Source: Bryobacteraceae bacterium (lineage in GTDB: Bacteria > Acidobacteriota > Terriglobia > Bryobacterales > Bryobacteraceae). Taken from it: 64,000 nt of DNA. The translations under genes and the position numbers were made by a program. The stretch is taken from the NCBI GenBank assembly GCA_041394945.1, contig JAWKHH010000001.1, forward strand, positions 620,001-684,000. Direction: 5' to 3'. Shown here in pieces: positions 16,473-27,190 of the stretch (position 1 is its first letter; each line of letters opens with the position of its first letter). The notes beneath the pieces are model-generated. The model did not search any database. It was not told where the DNA came from and saw only the letters and a program-made list of their open reading frames with translations.

Positions 16473-18122
16473 CTAGTGGTGTCCCCCTCCTCCTTCTGCG
16501 TATGCGTAGGCTTCTTCGGTCACCACGGGAACGCTGAGGAAGTTCTCCGTGGGCGGCGGCGAGGGGATTGTCCATTCCAGACCCTTGGCGTTCCAGGGGT
16601 TAGGACCGGCAGGCTCACCCTTGAAGATCGAGTGCAGAAAGTAGAACGACGGCATCAGGTAGCCGACGGCCAGCACACTCGCGCCGATCGAGGAAAAGAC
16701 GTTCAACACCTGGAACTCTTCCGGATACGCGTAGTAGCGCCGGGGCATTCCGAGGTAGCCGACGATGAACTGCGGGAAAAACGTGAAATTGAATCCGACA
16801 AAGATGAGGAGCGCGGAGAGCCGGGCCCAGCCGTCGTTGAACTTCTTGCCCGTCATCTTCGGCCACCAGTAGTGCAGCCCGCCCATGTAGGCGAAGATCG
16901 CCGAGCCGACCATGATGTAGTGGAAGTGCGCCACCACGAAGTAAGTGTCGTGCATGTGGATGTCGAGGCCGGCGGTTGCGAGGAACAGTCCAGTGAGTCC
17001 ACCGATCGTGAACATCCCCATGAATCCGAACGCGAAGATCATCGGCGAGTCGTAGGAGATCGAACCCTTGTACATCGTCGCCATCCAGTTCCAGGCCTTG
17101 ATCGCCGAGGGGATACCGACGAGAAACGTGAGGAACGAGAACACCAGGCCGGCGTAGACCGACTGGCCGGAGGTGAACATATGGTGGCCCCACACGATGA
17201 AGCTGATCACCGCGATCGCCACCGATGACATCGCAACGAAGTGATACCCGTAAACCCGCCGGCGGCAGAAGGCGGCCACCAGTTCGCTCATCACGCCCAT
17301 CGGCGGCAGAATCATCACGTACACGGCCGGGTGGGAGTAGAACCAGAACAGGTGCTGCATCAGGATCGGATCCCCGCCGAGCTTGGGATCGAAGAACCCG
17401 AAGTGCAGAGACCGCTCGAGCGCCACCAGGATCAGCGTAATCGCCACCACCGGGGTTCCGAGAATCTGGATGATGCTGGTGGCGTATTGCGACCACAGGA
17501 ACAGCGGCATGCGTCCCCAAGTGAGCCCGGGAGCGCGCATTTTGTGGATGGTCACCAGGAAGTTCAGGCCGGTGAGGATCGACGAGAACCCGGCGAAGAA
17601 GGCGCCGAGAATCGCGGTGAGCACCGCGCCGTTCGAGTAGGTGCTGGAGTACGGCGTGTAGAAAGTCCAGCCTGTATCGACGCCGCCGCTGAAGGCCGCC
17701 ACCAACGCGAACACCGCGCCGATGATGTAGCAGTACCAGCTCAGCAGGTTGATCTTCGGAAAAGCAAGGTCGCGCGCGCCGCACATCAGCGGCACGAGGA
17801 AATTGCCGAGAGTCGCCGGAATCGAAGGGATCAGGAAGAAGAACACCATCGCGATGCCGTGCATGGTGAAGGCGCGGTTGTAGCCCTCAGCGGTGAGGAA
17901 GTCGCCCTGAGGAGTCAGCAGCTCGAGCCGAACCAGCATGGCGAAGAAGCCGCCGATGGCGAAGAACACCGAGATCGAAATCAGGTACATGATCGCGATC
18001 CGCTTGTGGTCAACTGTCAGAAGCCACGAAGCCAGACCGCTCGTCGCGTTCAGGTAGTTCTTTCCACCCCCACCGGACGGCTGTGGTTCAGCCGCATGAG
18101 GAGTGACCATCGTCGTACTCAT
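16473..18122 (-). CDS. ctaD: Cytochrome c oxidase subunit I, A2-type haem-copper oxidase
   Basis: The 549-residue catalytic subunit, which reduces oxygen to water at a haem/CuB centre in the inner membrane. Visible signatures are the CuB/Tyr region FWFYSHPAVYVMILP, the CuB histidine pair in WGHHMFTSG, and the haem-binding helix HDTYFVVAHFHYIMVG. The Glu of the HPEVY motif is absent (HPAVY preceded by YS), the hallmark of A2-type oxidases that use the YS variant of the D-channel. The start overlaps the subunit II stop by 4 bases (ATGA). The N-terminal 25 residues are His/Gly-rich. Confidence 0.95.
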   Translation of the reverse strand: MSTTMVTPHAAEPQPSGGGGKNYLNATSGLASWLLTVDHKRIAIMYLISISVFFAIGGFFAMLVRLELLTPQGDFLTAEGYNRAFTMHGIAMVFFFLIPSIPATLGNFLVPLMCGARDLAFPKINLLSWYCYIIGAVFALVAAFSGGVDTGWTFYTPYSSTYSNGAVLTAILGAFFAGFSSILTGLNFLVTIHKMRAPGLTWGRMPLFLWSQYATSIIQILGTPVVAITLILVALERSLHFGFFDPKLGGDPILMQHLFWFYSHPAVYVMILPPMGVMSELVAAFCRRRVYGYHFVAMSSVAIAVISFIVWGHHMFTSGQSVYAGLVFSFLTFLVGIPSAIKAWNWMATMYKGSISYDSPMIFAFGFMGMFTIGGLTGLFLATAGLDIHMHDTYFVVAHFHYIMVGSAIFAYMGGLHYWWPKMTGKKFNDGWARLSALLIFVGFNFTFFPQFIVGYLGMPRRYYAYPEEFQVLNVFSSIGASVLAVGYLMPSFYFLHSIFKGEPAGPNPWNAKGLEWTIPSPPPTENFLSVPVVTEEAYAYAEGGGGHH

Positions 18123-19105
18123 TGTTTCGTTCCTCCCTTAGGCGCGCCGGCGGCCGCCTGCGGAGCCGGAGTTTGCTCCTTCGTCAGAGTCTTGATGTAG
18201 GCAATTACCTGCAGGATGCCGTCCTCGGAGATCTGCCCCTGGAAAGTGGGCATCTCCTGATTCTGGTAGCCGGCCACGATCCGGGCCTGCGGCCGCAGGA
18301 TCGATTCGCGCAGGTAGGTCTCATCCACGTTCACACGCTGGCCGTTGGTGAGGAGCACCGGCTTGTTGAAAATATCCTTGAGCGTCGGGCAGCGACCGCT
18401 GTTGTCTTCCTTGTGGCAGCTTGCGCAGCCAAGCCGCCCGAACAGCCGTTCTCCGGCCTGAGCCATCGTTTCGCCGCGCTGTACGCCGGCGAGCCAAGCT
18501 TCGTAGTCGGCCGGTTCCATCACGTGGACCCACCCGATCATCCCCGAGTGCTGGTTGCCGCAGTACTCGGCGCAGAACAAGTGATACTTGCCCACCTTCG
18601 ACGGTTGGAACCACATTGTCGTGTACATGCCCGGCACCACGTCCCGCTTGAGGCGGAACGCCGGAATGAAGAACGAGTGCAGCACGTCCTCGGTAGTCAT
18701 GGTGAGCTTCACCGGGCGGCCCAGCGGAACGTGCAGCTCGTTGATCTCGCGATGCCCTTCCGGGTGCTGCGTCTTCCACATCCACTGCTTGCCCACCACG
18801 TACATCTCCATCGCGCCCTCGGGCGGATTGTAATGGCGGAAGAAGATCACCGCGCCCCAGGCGAACATGATCAGCACGAGGATGAACGGCGGCACGGACC
18901 AGGCGATCTCGAGCAGCAGCGAATCGCTCAAGTGCGGTGGAACCTCGTCTGCGTGCCGGCGCCGGTATTTCACCGCGAACCAAAGGCACCCGCCGAAGAT
19001 GATGATCGTGAAGAACACCGACACCGCGACCAAGAAGAAATAGAGATTGTCCGTTCCACCGGCGGCGGTGGAAGCGGCCTCAGGAAATAATGGGAAGTTC
19101 CACAT
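18119..19105 (-). CDS. ctaC: Cytochrome c oxidase subunit II with fused cytochrome c domain (caa3-type)
   Basis: A 328-residue electron-entry subunit. Two membrane helices (about 22-47 and 65-88) precede the cupredoxin domain with the CuA ligands in DVLHSFFIP and FCAEYCGNQHSGM. A cytochrome c domain follows with CASCH and a distal methionine probably in EMPTFQG. The fused haem lets the enzyme take electrons straight from a membrane donor such as ACIII. No cleavable signal or lipobox is visible. The ATG overlaps the end of the Sco gene by 26 bases. The C-terminus is a Pro/Ala/Lys tail. Confidence 0.94.
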   Translation of the reverse strand: MWNFPLFPEAASTAAGGTDNLYFFLVAVSVFFTIIIFGGCLWFAVKYRRRHADEVPPHLSDSLLLEIAWSVPPFILVLIMFAWGAVIFFRHYNPPEGAMEMYVVGKQWMWKTQHPEGHREINELHVPLGRPVKLTMTTEDVLHSFFIPAFRLKRDVVPGMYTTMWFQPSKVGKYHLFCAEYCGNQHSGMIGWVHVMEPADYEAWLAGVQRGETMAQAGERLFGRLGCASCHKEDNSGRCPTLKDIFNKPVLLTNGQRVNVDETYLRESILRPQARIVAGYQNQEMPTFQGQISEDGILQVIAYIKTLTKEQTPAPQAAAGAPKGGTKQ

Positions 19106-19916
19106 GATTTTGTTTGCTGCGCCCCCTCCGGGACTGCACGAACCAGAACAAGAGCAGCGCGGCGACGGTGAGCGCCCCGGCGGCCCGTAGGATATTCATA
19201 ATGACCAAACTGTACTTACCCGTGGCCGGGTCGTAGTGAAAGCAGTACAGCAAAACCTGATCCACGGGCGTCCCGATCTTGCCCTGCGACGCCTCAACAA
19301 GGCTGAAGCGAAGATCGCGGGCCGAGTATTCGACTCCGTAGAAATAGCGCGCCAGCCGGCCTTCGGGCGTAGCGACCATGATCGCGCTCGCATGCGCCCA
19401 CTGTCCGTTGGATGGGTCTCGCGAAAAGCGGTAGCCAGCCGCTTCGGTGACTGCCTTGATCGACGCCGGACTACCGGTAAGGAAATGCCAGCCTCTCTCG
19501 GCGCCAGGCCGATTGTAGCGCTCGATGTACTCTTCCTTCTTCCGGAGCGCGAGCGCGGGCGTCTCTTCGGCATCGAAGCTGATCGCCACCACGTCGTAAT
19601 CCGTCCCGGCGTTCAATTGCAGCGCGCGAGCGGCGCGAAGCGTGCCGTTGAGCACCATCGTGCACAGCATCGGGCACTCGTAGTAAACCAGCGCCAGCAC
19701 CACCGGCCGCCGGCCGAATAGCTGGCCGAGGCGGATCGACTTGCCCTCCTCGTCGAGAAATTCGGCTTCGAGGGGCAATTGAGCGTTCAGCTTCTGGTCA
19801 ACGCCGACGTCTTTCAACTGCGGCGGCGGCTCCGTGCCCGCCGGCACGCGCGCCAGCCCTTCCGCATACGCCGCCGACGCCGCTAGAATCACCGCAATTG
19901 TCGATCGATACTTCAT
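19080..19916 (-). CDS. Sco1/SenC/PrrC-type copper chaperone
   Basis: A 278-residue thioredoxin-fold protein that would deliver copper to the CuA site of the adjacent subunit II. It has an N-terminal signal (1-18), the copper-binding CPMLC motif after VLALVYYE, and a His in the C-terminal third (in GQWAHASAIM) as expected of Sco proteins. A C-terminal membrane helix (about 242-263) followed by a basic tail anchors it, instead of the usual N-terminal anchor. It is encoded inside the operon between the act genes and the oxidase genes, which fits assembly of the oxidase. Confidence 0.92.
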   Translation of the reverse strand: MKYRSTIAVILAASAAYAEGLARVPAGTEPPPQLKDVGVDQKLNAQLPLEAEFLDEEGKSIRLGQLFGRRPVVLALVYYECPMLCTMVLNGTLRAARALQLNAGTDYDVVAISFDAEETPALALRKKEEYIERYNRPGAERGWHFLTGSPASIKAVTEAAGYRFSRDPSNGQWAHASAIMVATPEGRLARYFYGVEYSARDLRFSLVEASQGKIGTPVDQVLLYCFHYDPATGKYSLVIMNILRAAGALTVAALLLFWFVQSRRGRSKQNHVELPIIS

Positions 19917-19939
19917 CGTTTACTGCCTGGATGCCTCCG

Positions 19940-20356
19940 TTACTGCTTGGGCCCCTCCACCGGCTTGCCGGTCACGATCCCGGCGCCGCGCGACGCCACG
20001 GCCTTCATCGCCTCGCTCACCGGGATGCGAATCGCCCCGCTGCGCAAGTCCTTCTGATACGTGTTGAGCATTTGCTCTTCGCCGGCGCGGTACTGCTTCA
20101 GGTTCCCCGGCTCGTCGATGAGAAGCCGCGGCCCTTCGGGCAGCACGCGCTGCGTTTCCATCGGCGTCGCTTCACGGCCTACTTCCATCGGGACCTGCTC
20201 GAGCCCCTTGTAGGTGAGGTACATGAGCCCGAACGCGACTGCCATCGTGATGAAGATGGAATAGCCGCTCTTGATAATCGCCGGAATCTCGACGTCGCGG
20301 AGTTCGTACTTGTGTCCGTTTCCGTTCGCGCCGTGGGACGAATCGTGGCTGCTCAT
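19940..20356 (-). CDS. One-helix protein of unknown function in the ACIII-oxidase operon
   Basis: I do not recognise this 138-residue protein. It has a His/Gly-rich hydrophilic N-terminus (1-22), one membrane helix (about 30-50, YSIFITMAVAFGLMYLTY) and a soluble C-terminal region of about 85 residues containing NTYQKDLRSGAIRIPVSEAMK, with no Cys and no cofactor motif. The segment around LNTYQKDLRSG recalls small conserved proteins that act as accessory subunits next to ACIII or Sco in other bacteria. It begins directly before the actF stop (no gap) and lies 23 bases from sco. An accessory or assembly role is inferred from position only. Confidence 0.7.
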   Translation of the reverse strand: MSSHDSSHGANGNGHKYELRDVEIPAIIKSGYSIFITMAVAFGLMYLTYKGLEQVPMEVGREATPMETQRVLPEGPRLLIDEPGNLKQYRAGEEQMLNTYQKDLRSGAIRIPVSEAMKAVASRGAGIVTGKPVEGPKQ

Positions 20357-21571
20357 TTAGTGATGTCCTCCCGTCAGCCGCGCCACTTCAACCGGCATAA
20401 TCGGGCGCTGGCCCAGCAAGTACGCGAACAGTCCCACCCAGATGCCGCCAATCGCCACCGGCGCCGCGACGTCCAGCCAGTGCACCATGTAGTGCCCGGC
20501 CTCCGTCACTTCGTGGAATCCGGGCGCGATCAACCACACCAGGTCGAGCAGCCGCATCACCAGCAGGAAGGCAGCGATTTGTCCGAGTATCGCTTTCTTC
20601 TTCTTGTTGAACCGCACCAGCAGAAGGAAGAACGGCACAGCGAAATGGAACGCCATCAGCACGATGGAAATCGCCTGCCATACGCCCGTTCCCCGCTTGA
20701 TGTACCACACCGTCTCCTCGGGCAGGTTGCCGGACCAGATGATCAGGAACTGCGAAAAGTTGACGTAGGCCCAAAGCACCACGAAGGCGAACAGGAGCGT
20801 CCCGAGATCGTGGAAATGCGTCGGTTTGAGCAGGTCGTTCATCGGCTCGCTCTCGGAGAGCATCTTCACCACGAGGATGAGGAACGCCATCGTCGCCAGC
20901 GCCCCGCCGATAATGTACAGCACGCCATACATGGTCGACGGCCAATGCGGCTCGATCGACATGCCGAGATCGAACGCGGCGAATGTCAGCGTCAGGCCGT
21001 GAATCAGGATGCCTGGGCCGGACATGGCGCGAAGCTTGTTCTTCGCCTGCTCGCCGCCGCCTTCCTCCTGCTCGCGGGACCACTTGTTGAGCAGGAAGCC
21101 CATCACCGTCCACACCGCGAAGTAGAACACCATCCGCGCCGTGAAGAACGTCGGGTTCAGCCATTTCGCCTTGTGCTGCAGGATGGCGTCGTGCGCCACG
21201 TGCTCCGGGCGCGCCCATTCGTAGATGGTGGGCAGGTTCAGCAAGATCGGTATTAGGAGGACGGCGTTCAGGGGAATTGTCTTCGAGCCGGCTTCCAACA
21301 ATCGACGAATTACCACACCCCAGCGGCCACCCACCAAGTGGTGGAGGAAGAGCAGACCGTTGCAGGTTACGGCAATCAGAAGCCAATAAATGAAGCCGAT
21401 GAGGTAGGAACGCAGGAACTGCTCGGAGTTCGACATCAACCCGGCGACGCAGGCGACCGCGCCGATCAGGCCGACGAAAAACGCCTTGTTGCGAAGCCCG
21501 GCGATACCGGCCGTCTCCACCGGGGGAGGCGCGGCCGCGGGCGTATGGGAATGATCGTTCTGGCTGCTCAT
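20357..21571 (-). CDS. actF: ActF, membrane subunit of alternative complex III
   Basis: A 404-residue integral membrane protein with about ten hydrophobic helices, first at 28-46, and a conserved WLLIAVTCNGLLFLHHLVGGRWG region. This is the NrfD-related quinone-interacting subunit family that pairs with ActC. The stretch MSGPGILIHGLTLTFAAFDLGMS and the following helices match ActF proteins. No cofactor-binding motif is expected or seen. The gene follows actE with a 2-base gap and precedes the one-helix gene without a gap. Name based on family resemblance and gene order. Confidence 0.9.
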   Translation of the reverse strand: MSSQNDHSHTPAAAPPPVETAGIAGLRNKAFFVGLIGAVACVAGLMSNSEQFLRSYLIGFIYWLLIAVTCNGLLFLHHLVGGRWGVVIRRLLEAGSKTIPLNAVLLIPILLNLPTIYEWARPEHVAHDAILQHKAKWLNPTFFTARMVFYFAVWTVMGFLLNKWSREQEEGGGEQAKNKLRAMSGPGILIHGLTLTFAAFDLGMSIEPHWPSTMYGVLYIIGGALATMAFLILVVKMLSESEPMNDLLKPTHFHDLGTLLFAFVVLWAYVNFSQFLIIWSGNLPEETVWYIKRGTGVWQAISIVLMAFHFAVPFFLLLVRFNKKKKAILGQIAAFLLVMRLLDLVWLIAPGFHEVTEAGHYMVHWLDVAAPVAIGGIWVGLFAYLLGQRPIMPVEVARLTGGHH

Positions 21572-21573
21572 CT

Positions 21574-22194
21574 CTAGTGGTGAGCCTCCTGAGAAGAGTG
21601 GGCCGCGGTTCCGGGCATCGGAACCGGCGTCCCCGAATTCAATTGCGAGCGCAGACTTTCGGGCACGTCATCGACGGTGGCCATCCGGCTGTACTGCAGG
21701 GCCCTAATGTAGGCGATGATCGCCCAGCGGTCCTGCACCGGCACGCGCGAGGCGTAGCTCGCCATGGCGCCGAAGCCGTTGCTGATCACGTCGAAGTAGT
21801 AACCCACCGGCTGGCCGCGAAGCTTGTCGCTGTGGTAGCTCGGCGGATGTTTGAACCCGCGCTGGGACACCATGCCCTCGCCGTCACCGGTCCGGCCGTG
21901 GCACGGCGAGCAGTAGATATTGAATCGCTGCTGCCCACGCTCGAGAAGAGCGAGGTTCACCGGCACCGGGATCTCGCTGATGAAGGCGTTTCCGGCCTTG
22001 CCCTTGTACATCGCGGTATCGGTCTTGAGTTTTCCCCAGGCCACCGTCCCGTCGATGATCGGCCGGGACGCCCGTCCGTCGGGGTAGAAACTGCTGCCCT
22101 GCAGCGGGCGATATCGCGGCTGGTCGTGCATATCCTGGCGGCACGACGCCAGCAGGCCGGCCAGCGCCACAACGAAGAACCATTTACTTCGCAA
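21574..22194 (-). CDS. actE: ActE, monohaem cytochrome c lipoprotein of alternative complex III
   Basis: A 206-residue protein with a lipoprotein signal (hydrophobic 5-16, lipobox LASC with Cys18) and one haem site, CSPCH, in YCSPCHGRTGDG. The segment DQPRYRPLQGSSFYPDGR after the lipobox is the conserved N-terminus of ActE. A Met-containing stretch (GFGAMASYASRV) supplies the likely distal ligand. ActE passes electrons from ActA toward the oxidase on the periplasmic side. The ATG overlaps the actD stop by 11 bases. Confidence 0.93.
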   Translation of the reverse strand: MRSKWFFVVALAGLLASCRQDMHDQPRYRPLQGSSFYPDGRASRPIIDGTVAWGKLKTDTAMYKGKAGNAFISEIPVPVNLALLERGQQRFNIYCSPCHGRTGDGEGMVSQRGFKHPPSYHSDKLRGQPVGYYFDVISNGFGAMASYASRVPVQDRWAIIAYIRALQYSRMATVDDVPESLRSQLNSGTPVPMPGTAAHSSQEAHH

Positions 22195-22768
22195 CTTCGA
22201 CGACCTCCCGCGTGGGCTGCGCTTCGAGGAACCGCCGCGTGGCGTCGCGGTCGAATTTCGCGTCTACGGCCTCGATGCAAAGAAAATACCGGTCCTGCGA
22301 AGCCATCGCGAACCGGGGGTTGTTCCAGACCGGGTGATACGGCATCGGCAGACCGTTGAGCGCGATCATTCCGAACACCGCGGCGAAGGCGGCGAACAGA
22401 ATCGACATCTCGAACGTTGGCGGCACGTAGGCCGGCCAACTGAAGTGGGGCTTGCCGCCGATATTCATCGGGTAGGTGATCATCGTGATGTAGTACATCA
22501 GCGAAAATCCCGAGAGGCACCCGAGCAGGCCGCCGCACAGCACCACCTTCTGCAGCGTGTCGTTCTCCCACCCGAGCGCGTCGGTCAGGTCGTGGATCGG
22601 CACCGGCGTGTAGGCGTCCATCTTCTTGTAGCCGGCGTCGCGCGCGTTCCGGCAGGCCGTGAGGAGGTCCTCCTGATTGTCGAACTCGGCCATGATTCCA
22701 AAGAGCTGCTCGCTCGGAATCGGTGACGGACTCGGCGCGGTTTTCGGGTCTGTGGTGAGAGTCGGCAT
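22184..22768 (-). CDS. actD: ActD, DUF3341 subunit of alternative complex III
   Basis: A 194-residue protein with a soluble N-terminal half containing GIMAEFDNQEDLLTACRNARDAGYKKMDAYTPVP in the DUF3341 pattern, then two membrane helices (about 77-99 and 119-142). ActD sits at the cytoplasmic side of ACIII. The ATG at 22768 lies 2 bases after the actC stop; longer upstream readings run through actC in another frame and were rejected. No cofactors are bound. Family resemblance is clear. Confidence 0.92.
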   Translation of the reverse strand: MPTLTTDPKTAPSPSPIPSEQLFGIMAEFDNQEDLLTACRNARDAGYKKMDAYTPVPIHDLTDALGWENDTLQKVVLCGGLLGCLSGFSLMYYITMITYPMNIGGKPHFSWPAYVPPTFEMSILFAAFAAVFGMIALNGLPMPYHPVWNNPRFAMASQDRYFLCIEAVDAKFDRDATRRFLEAQPTREVVEVAK

Positions 22769-22770
22769 GG

Positions 22771-24159
<1,389 letters not shown>

Positions 24160-24179
24160 GTCTCAGTTCCCCTCCATCC

Positions 24180-27179
24180 TCATCCGTGATGCGCTCCGGC
24201 CGCCGGCGCCGGGCGCAGCTTCTCGATTTCCGGATTCGGGTTCCGCAGCTTGGCGAGGTAGGTGGTTCGCGGCCGCGTGTTGATTTCGGCGAGGAGCCCG
24301 TAGTTACGTGGGTCCTTCTTGGCCTTGGCGATCTTGCTCGAGGCGTCGTTCATGTCGCCGAAGTGGATCGCCTGAGTCGGGCACACGGCCTGGCACGCCG
24401 TGATCACCTCACCGTCGCGAATTTCGCGGTCTTCGCGCTCGGCGTCGATCCGCGCCAGGTTGATGCGCTGCACGCAGTACGTGCATTTCTCCATCACGCC
24501 GCGGCTGCGCACGGAAACATCCGGATTGCGCATGCTCTTGAAGCTTTCCGTGTTGTAGTCGGCGTAGAGGAAGAAGTTGAACCGCCGCACCTTGTAGGGA
24601 CAGTTGTTCGAACAGTAGCGGGTCCCGACACAGCGGTTGTAGGTCATCTGGTTGAGACCTTCCTCGCTATGCGAGGTGGCCGCCACCGGACAGACGTTTT
24701 CGCACGGCGCGTTGTCGCAATGCATACAGGGCACCGGCTGGTGATACATCGCCGGCTCGTCAAGCGAGCCCTCAAAGTACCGGTCCACGCGAATCCAGTG
24801 CATTTCGCGCTCGCGGATCACCTGATCCCGGCCAACCACGGAGATGTTGTTTTCCGCCTGGCAGGCGATCGTGCAGGCGTTGCAGCCAGTGCACGCGTTC
24901 AGGTCGATGGCCATACCCCAGGAGCGGCCCTTGTACTCGAATTCCGGGTACATGTTGAACAGCGTGTGGCCTTTGTCGTGGGCCTGGGCGAAATCGGGCG
25001 CCTTTTGGTAGTCGTCGGCGGCGCCGATCCGGACGATGTCGCGGCCCTCCATCGAATGATGGTTGTGCGTGATGGCGAGTTCGTACCAGTCCCCGGTCTT
25101 CCCGATGGTCGCGCCGCCTACCCGCCACGGCTCGGTCTTCGAGCGAAGCAGCCCGGCGTCGAACCCGACCCCGTTGGACACCTTCCCGTGGCGCGTGCGG
25201 CCGTAGCCCATGTGCACCGTAACGGTGTCCTCGGCCTGCCCCGGCAGAATCCACGCCGGCCCCTTCACGGAGCGTCCGCCGGCTTTCAGATCCAGGATGT
25301 CGCCATTCTGAACCTTGTGCGAATCCGCCATCTTCGGACTCAGAATCACCGCGTTGTCCCAAGTGATCTTGGTCAGCGGCCGCGGCAGTTCCTGCAGCCA
25401 GGCGTTATTGGTGTAGCGCCCGTCATAAACGCTCGGGCACGGCCGGATCACCACTTCGGCGCCCCCGGAGGGAGCCGCCGGCAGCGATGCCGCCAGGTTT
25501 GCGGCCAGCGCGGCCGTTTTCGCCGCCGGAGCCGACCCGGCGATCATTCCGTCGTGCTTGCACTTCTCCCAGAACGTTTCGAAGTCGTCGCGCTTGAGCT
25601 GCCCCGCCCAGTAGGTCTTCAGCACTTCGCGCATTTCGCCGCCGGCGCGGTTGAGCAGCACGGCGATCACTTCGACGATCGTCTTGCCCTCGTAGAGCGG
25701 AGCGATGAGCGGTTGCTGCAGCGTCACCGTGCCGTCGAAGGCACGAAGGTCGCCCCAGCTCTCGAGCGCATGCGCCATCGGCACCTGCCAGTGGCACACC
25801 GCCGACGTCTCGTCGTCGTACTCGGCAAGGCGCAGGCGCAGCTTCACCTTGCGCAGCGCTTCGGAGAACTTCAGGTCCGGCGGAGCGGTGTAGATCGGGT
25901 TCCCGCCGCCGATGAATATCGTCGCTACCTTCCCGGCGTCCATGTCGGCCACCAGTTGCGCCAGCGATTCGGTCTGGTCGGCGGCATCGGCCTCGGGCGG
26001 TTCGTGATAGGTGACCGTTGAGCCAACGTTGCCGAGGGCCGCGTTGATCCCGGCGGCAATAGCATGCACGGCCGCCGGCTGATGTTCGCCGGCCACCACC
26101 AGCGACGCGCCTTTTTGCGCCGCCAGATCCGCGGCAACGGCGTCCACCCAGGCCTGCGGCGCCTTGCTGGAGCCGCCGGAGAATCCCGCCGCGCCCACCT
26201 TGGCGGCAAGCGCGCGGGCGAATCCATCGACATCGGCCGAGTTGAGCGCCAGCCGGTGATCGGCCATGGCGCCGGTCAGCGACGGAGTCGGCTCCACCGC
26301 GTACAGCCGGTTCATGTTCGCCGGCTGCCGACGCGTCGCGAAATCGCGCGCGTAGCGAACGGCTCCCGGTCCGGCGGTGAGGAAGTCGGAATCGAGCGCC
26401 ACCACAACCGAGGCCTTATCCAGGTGATATACCGGATTTAACGCTTCGCCGAACGCGAGCTTCGTGCCGGCGTAGACAGGCGCGCGGTTCACGGGCTCGT
26501 ATTGATGCCACTTCGCTTCCGGATAGGTAGCCAGGAACTCACGGATATAGGCGGCGACGAGCGGCGAGGTCACCGTCTCGGTGAGGATCCGGAAGCCGGC
26601 GCCTTTGGACGCCAGCAGTTCCTCGCGGATCAGGTTCAGCGATTCCTGGAATCGCTGCCAGGTGGAGTTGCGGCCTTCGCGGAGAACCGCCTGCGAGCGG
26701 TCCGGGTCGTACAGCCCGAGCGCGGCCGCCTGGTGGTAGACTCCCGTCGACCCGAGGCTCGAAGGATGCTCCGGGTTGCCTTCAATCTTCGTCGGCCGCC
26801 CCATGTGGCTTTCGACGAGCACACCGTCGCCGTAGCCCGAAAGCGGAAGCGCGCTGGCGAAGAACAGCGGCTTCCCGGGCACGATGTCTTCCGGCTGCGC
26901 GACGTAAGGGACGATCTTCTCCGGCGGCTGCTTGGTGCAGGCGGTGAGACCCGCCAGCCCGAGCGAAGCGCCCATGAGCTCAAGCATCCGCCGGCGGTTC
27001 AGCGGATTGCTCCACTCCGAAGTGCCGGGCGTGAACTCGTTGTCGAGAAACGCCTGAAACTCCTCCGTGCCGGCTACCTGCTCGAGACTGCGCCAGAATT
27101 CCGGCCCTTTTGCGTCGGCCAGACGCGCCCGGATCGCATCGAGATCGAGCGGGGTGGGGTTATTCGGTTGACTGCTCAT
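24180..27179 (-). CDS. actB: ActB, molybdopterin-fold/iron-sulfur subunit of alternative complex III
   Basis: A 999-residue fusion. The N-terminus has a twin-arginine region (NRRRMLELMG, 61-70) with a lipobox ending LTAC (Cys81), as in ActB of other ACIII. A large molybdopterin-oxidoreductase-like part without a cofactor site follows (about 90-740). The C-terminal ferredoxin-like part has cysteine motifs for four clusters: CTGCNACTIAC, CMHCDNAPCENVCP, CVGTRYCSNNCP plus CTYC, and CQAVCP. The ATG at 27179 gives the family N-terminus; a longer frame upstream runs into actA and was rejected. Electrons likely run through these clusters to the haems of ActA. Confidence 0.95.
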   Translation of the reverse strand: MSSQPNNPTPLDLDAIRARLADAKGPEFWRSLEQVAGTEEFQAFLDNEFTPGTSEWSNPLNRRRMLELMGASLGLAGLTACTKQPPEKIVPYVAQPEDIVPGKPLFFASALPLSGYGDGVLVESHMGRPTKIEGNPEHPSSLGSTGVYHQAAALGLYDPDRSQAVLREGRNSTWQRFQESLNLIREELLASKGAGFRILTETVTSPLVAAYIREFLATYPEAKWHQYEPVNRAPVYAGTKLAFGEALNPVYHLDKASVVVALDSDFLTAGPGAVRYARDFATRRQPANMNRLYAVEPTPSLTGAMADHRLALNSADVDGFARALAAKVGAAGFSGGSSKAPQAWVDAVAADLAAQKGASLVVAGEHQPAAVHAIAAGINAALGNVGSTVTYHEPPEADAADQTESLAQLVADMDAGKVATIFIGGGNPIYTAPPDLKFSEALRKVKLRLRLAEYDDETSAVCHWQVPMAHALESWGDLRAFDGTVTLQQPLIAPLYEGKTIVEVIAVLLNRAGGEMREVLKTYWAGQLKRDDFETFWEKCKHDGMIAGSAPAAKTAALAANLAASLPAAPSGGAEVVIRPCPSVYDGRYTNNAWLQELPRPLTKITWDNAVILSPKMADSHKVQNGDILDLKAGGRSVKGPAWILPGQAEDTVTVHMGYGRTRHGKVSNGVGFDAGLLRSKTEPWRVGGATIGKTGDWYELAITHNHHSMEGRDIVRIGAADDYQKAPDFAQAHDKGHTLFNMYPEFEYKGRSWGMAIDLNACTGCNACTIACQAENNISVVGRDQVIREREMHWIRVDRYFEGSLDEPAMYHQPVPCMHCDNAPCENVCPVAATSHSEEGLNQMTYNRCVGTRYCSNNCPYKVRRFNFFLYADYNTESFKSMRNPDVSVRSRGVMEKCTYCVQRINLARIDAEREDREIRDGEVITACQAVCPTQAIHFGDMNDASSKIAKAKKDPRNYGLLAEINTRPRTTYLAKLRNPNPEIEKLRPAPAAGAHHG

Positions 27180-27190
27180 GGATGGGGACG

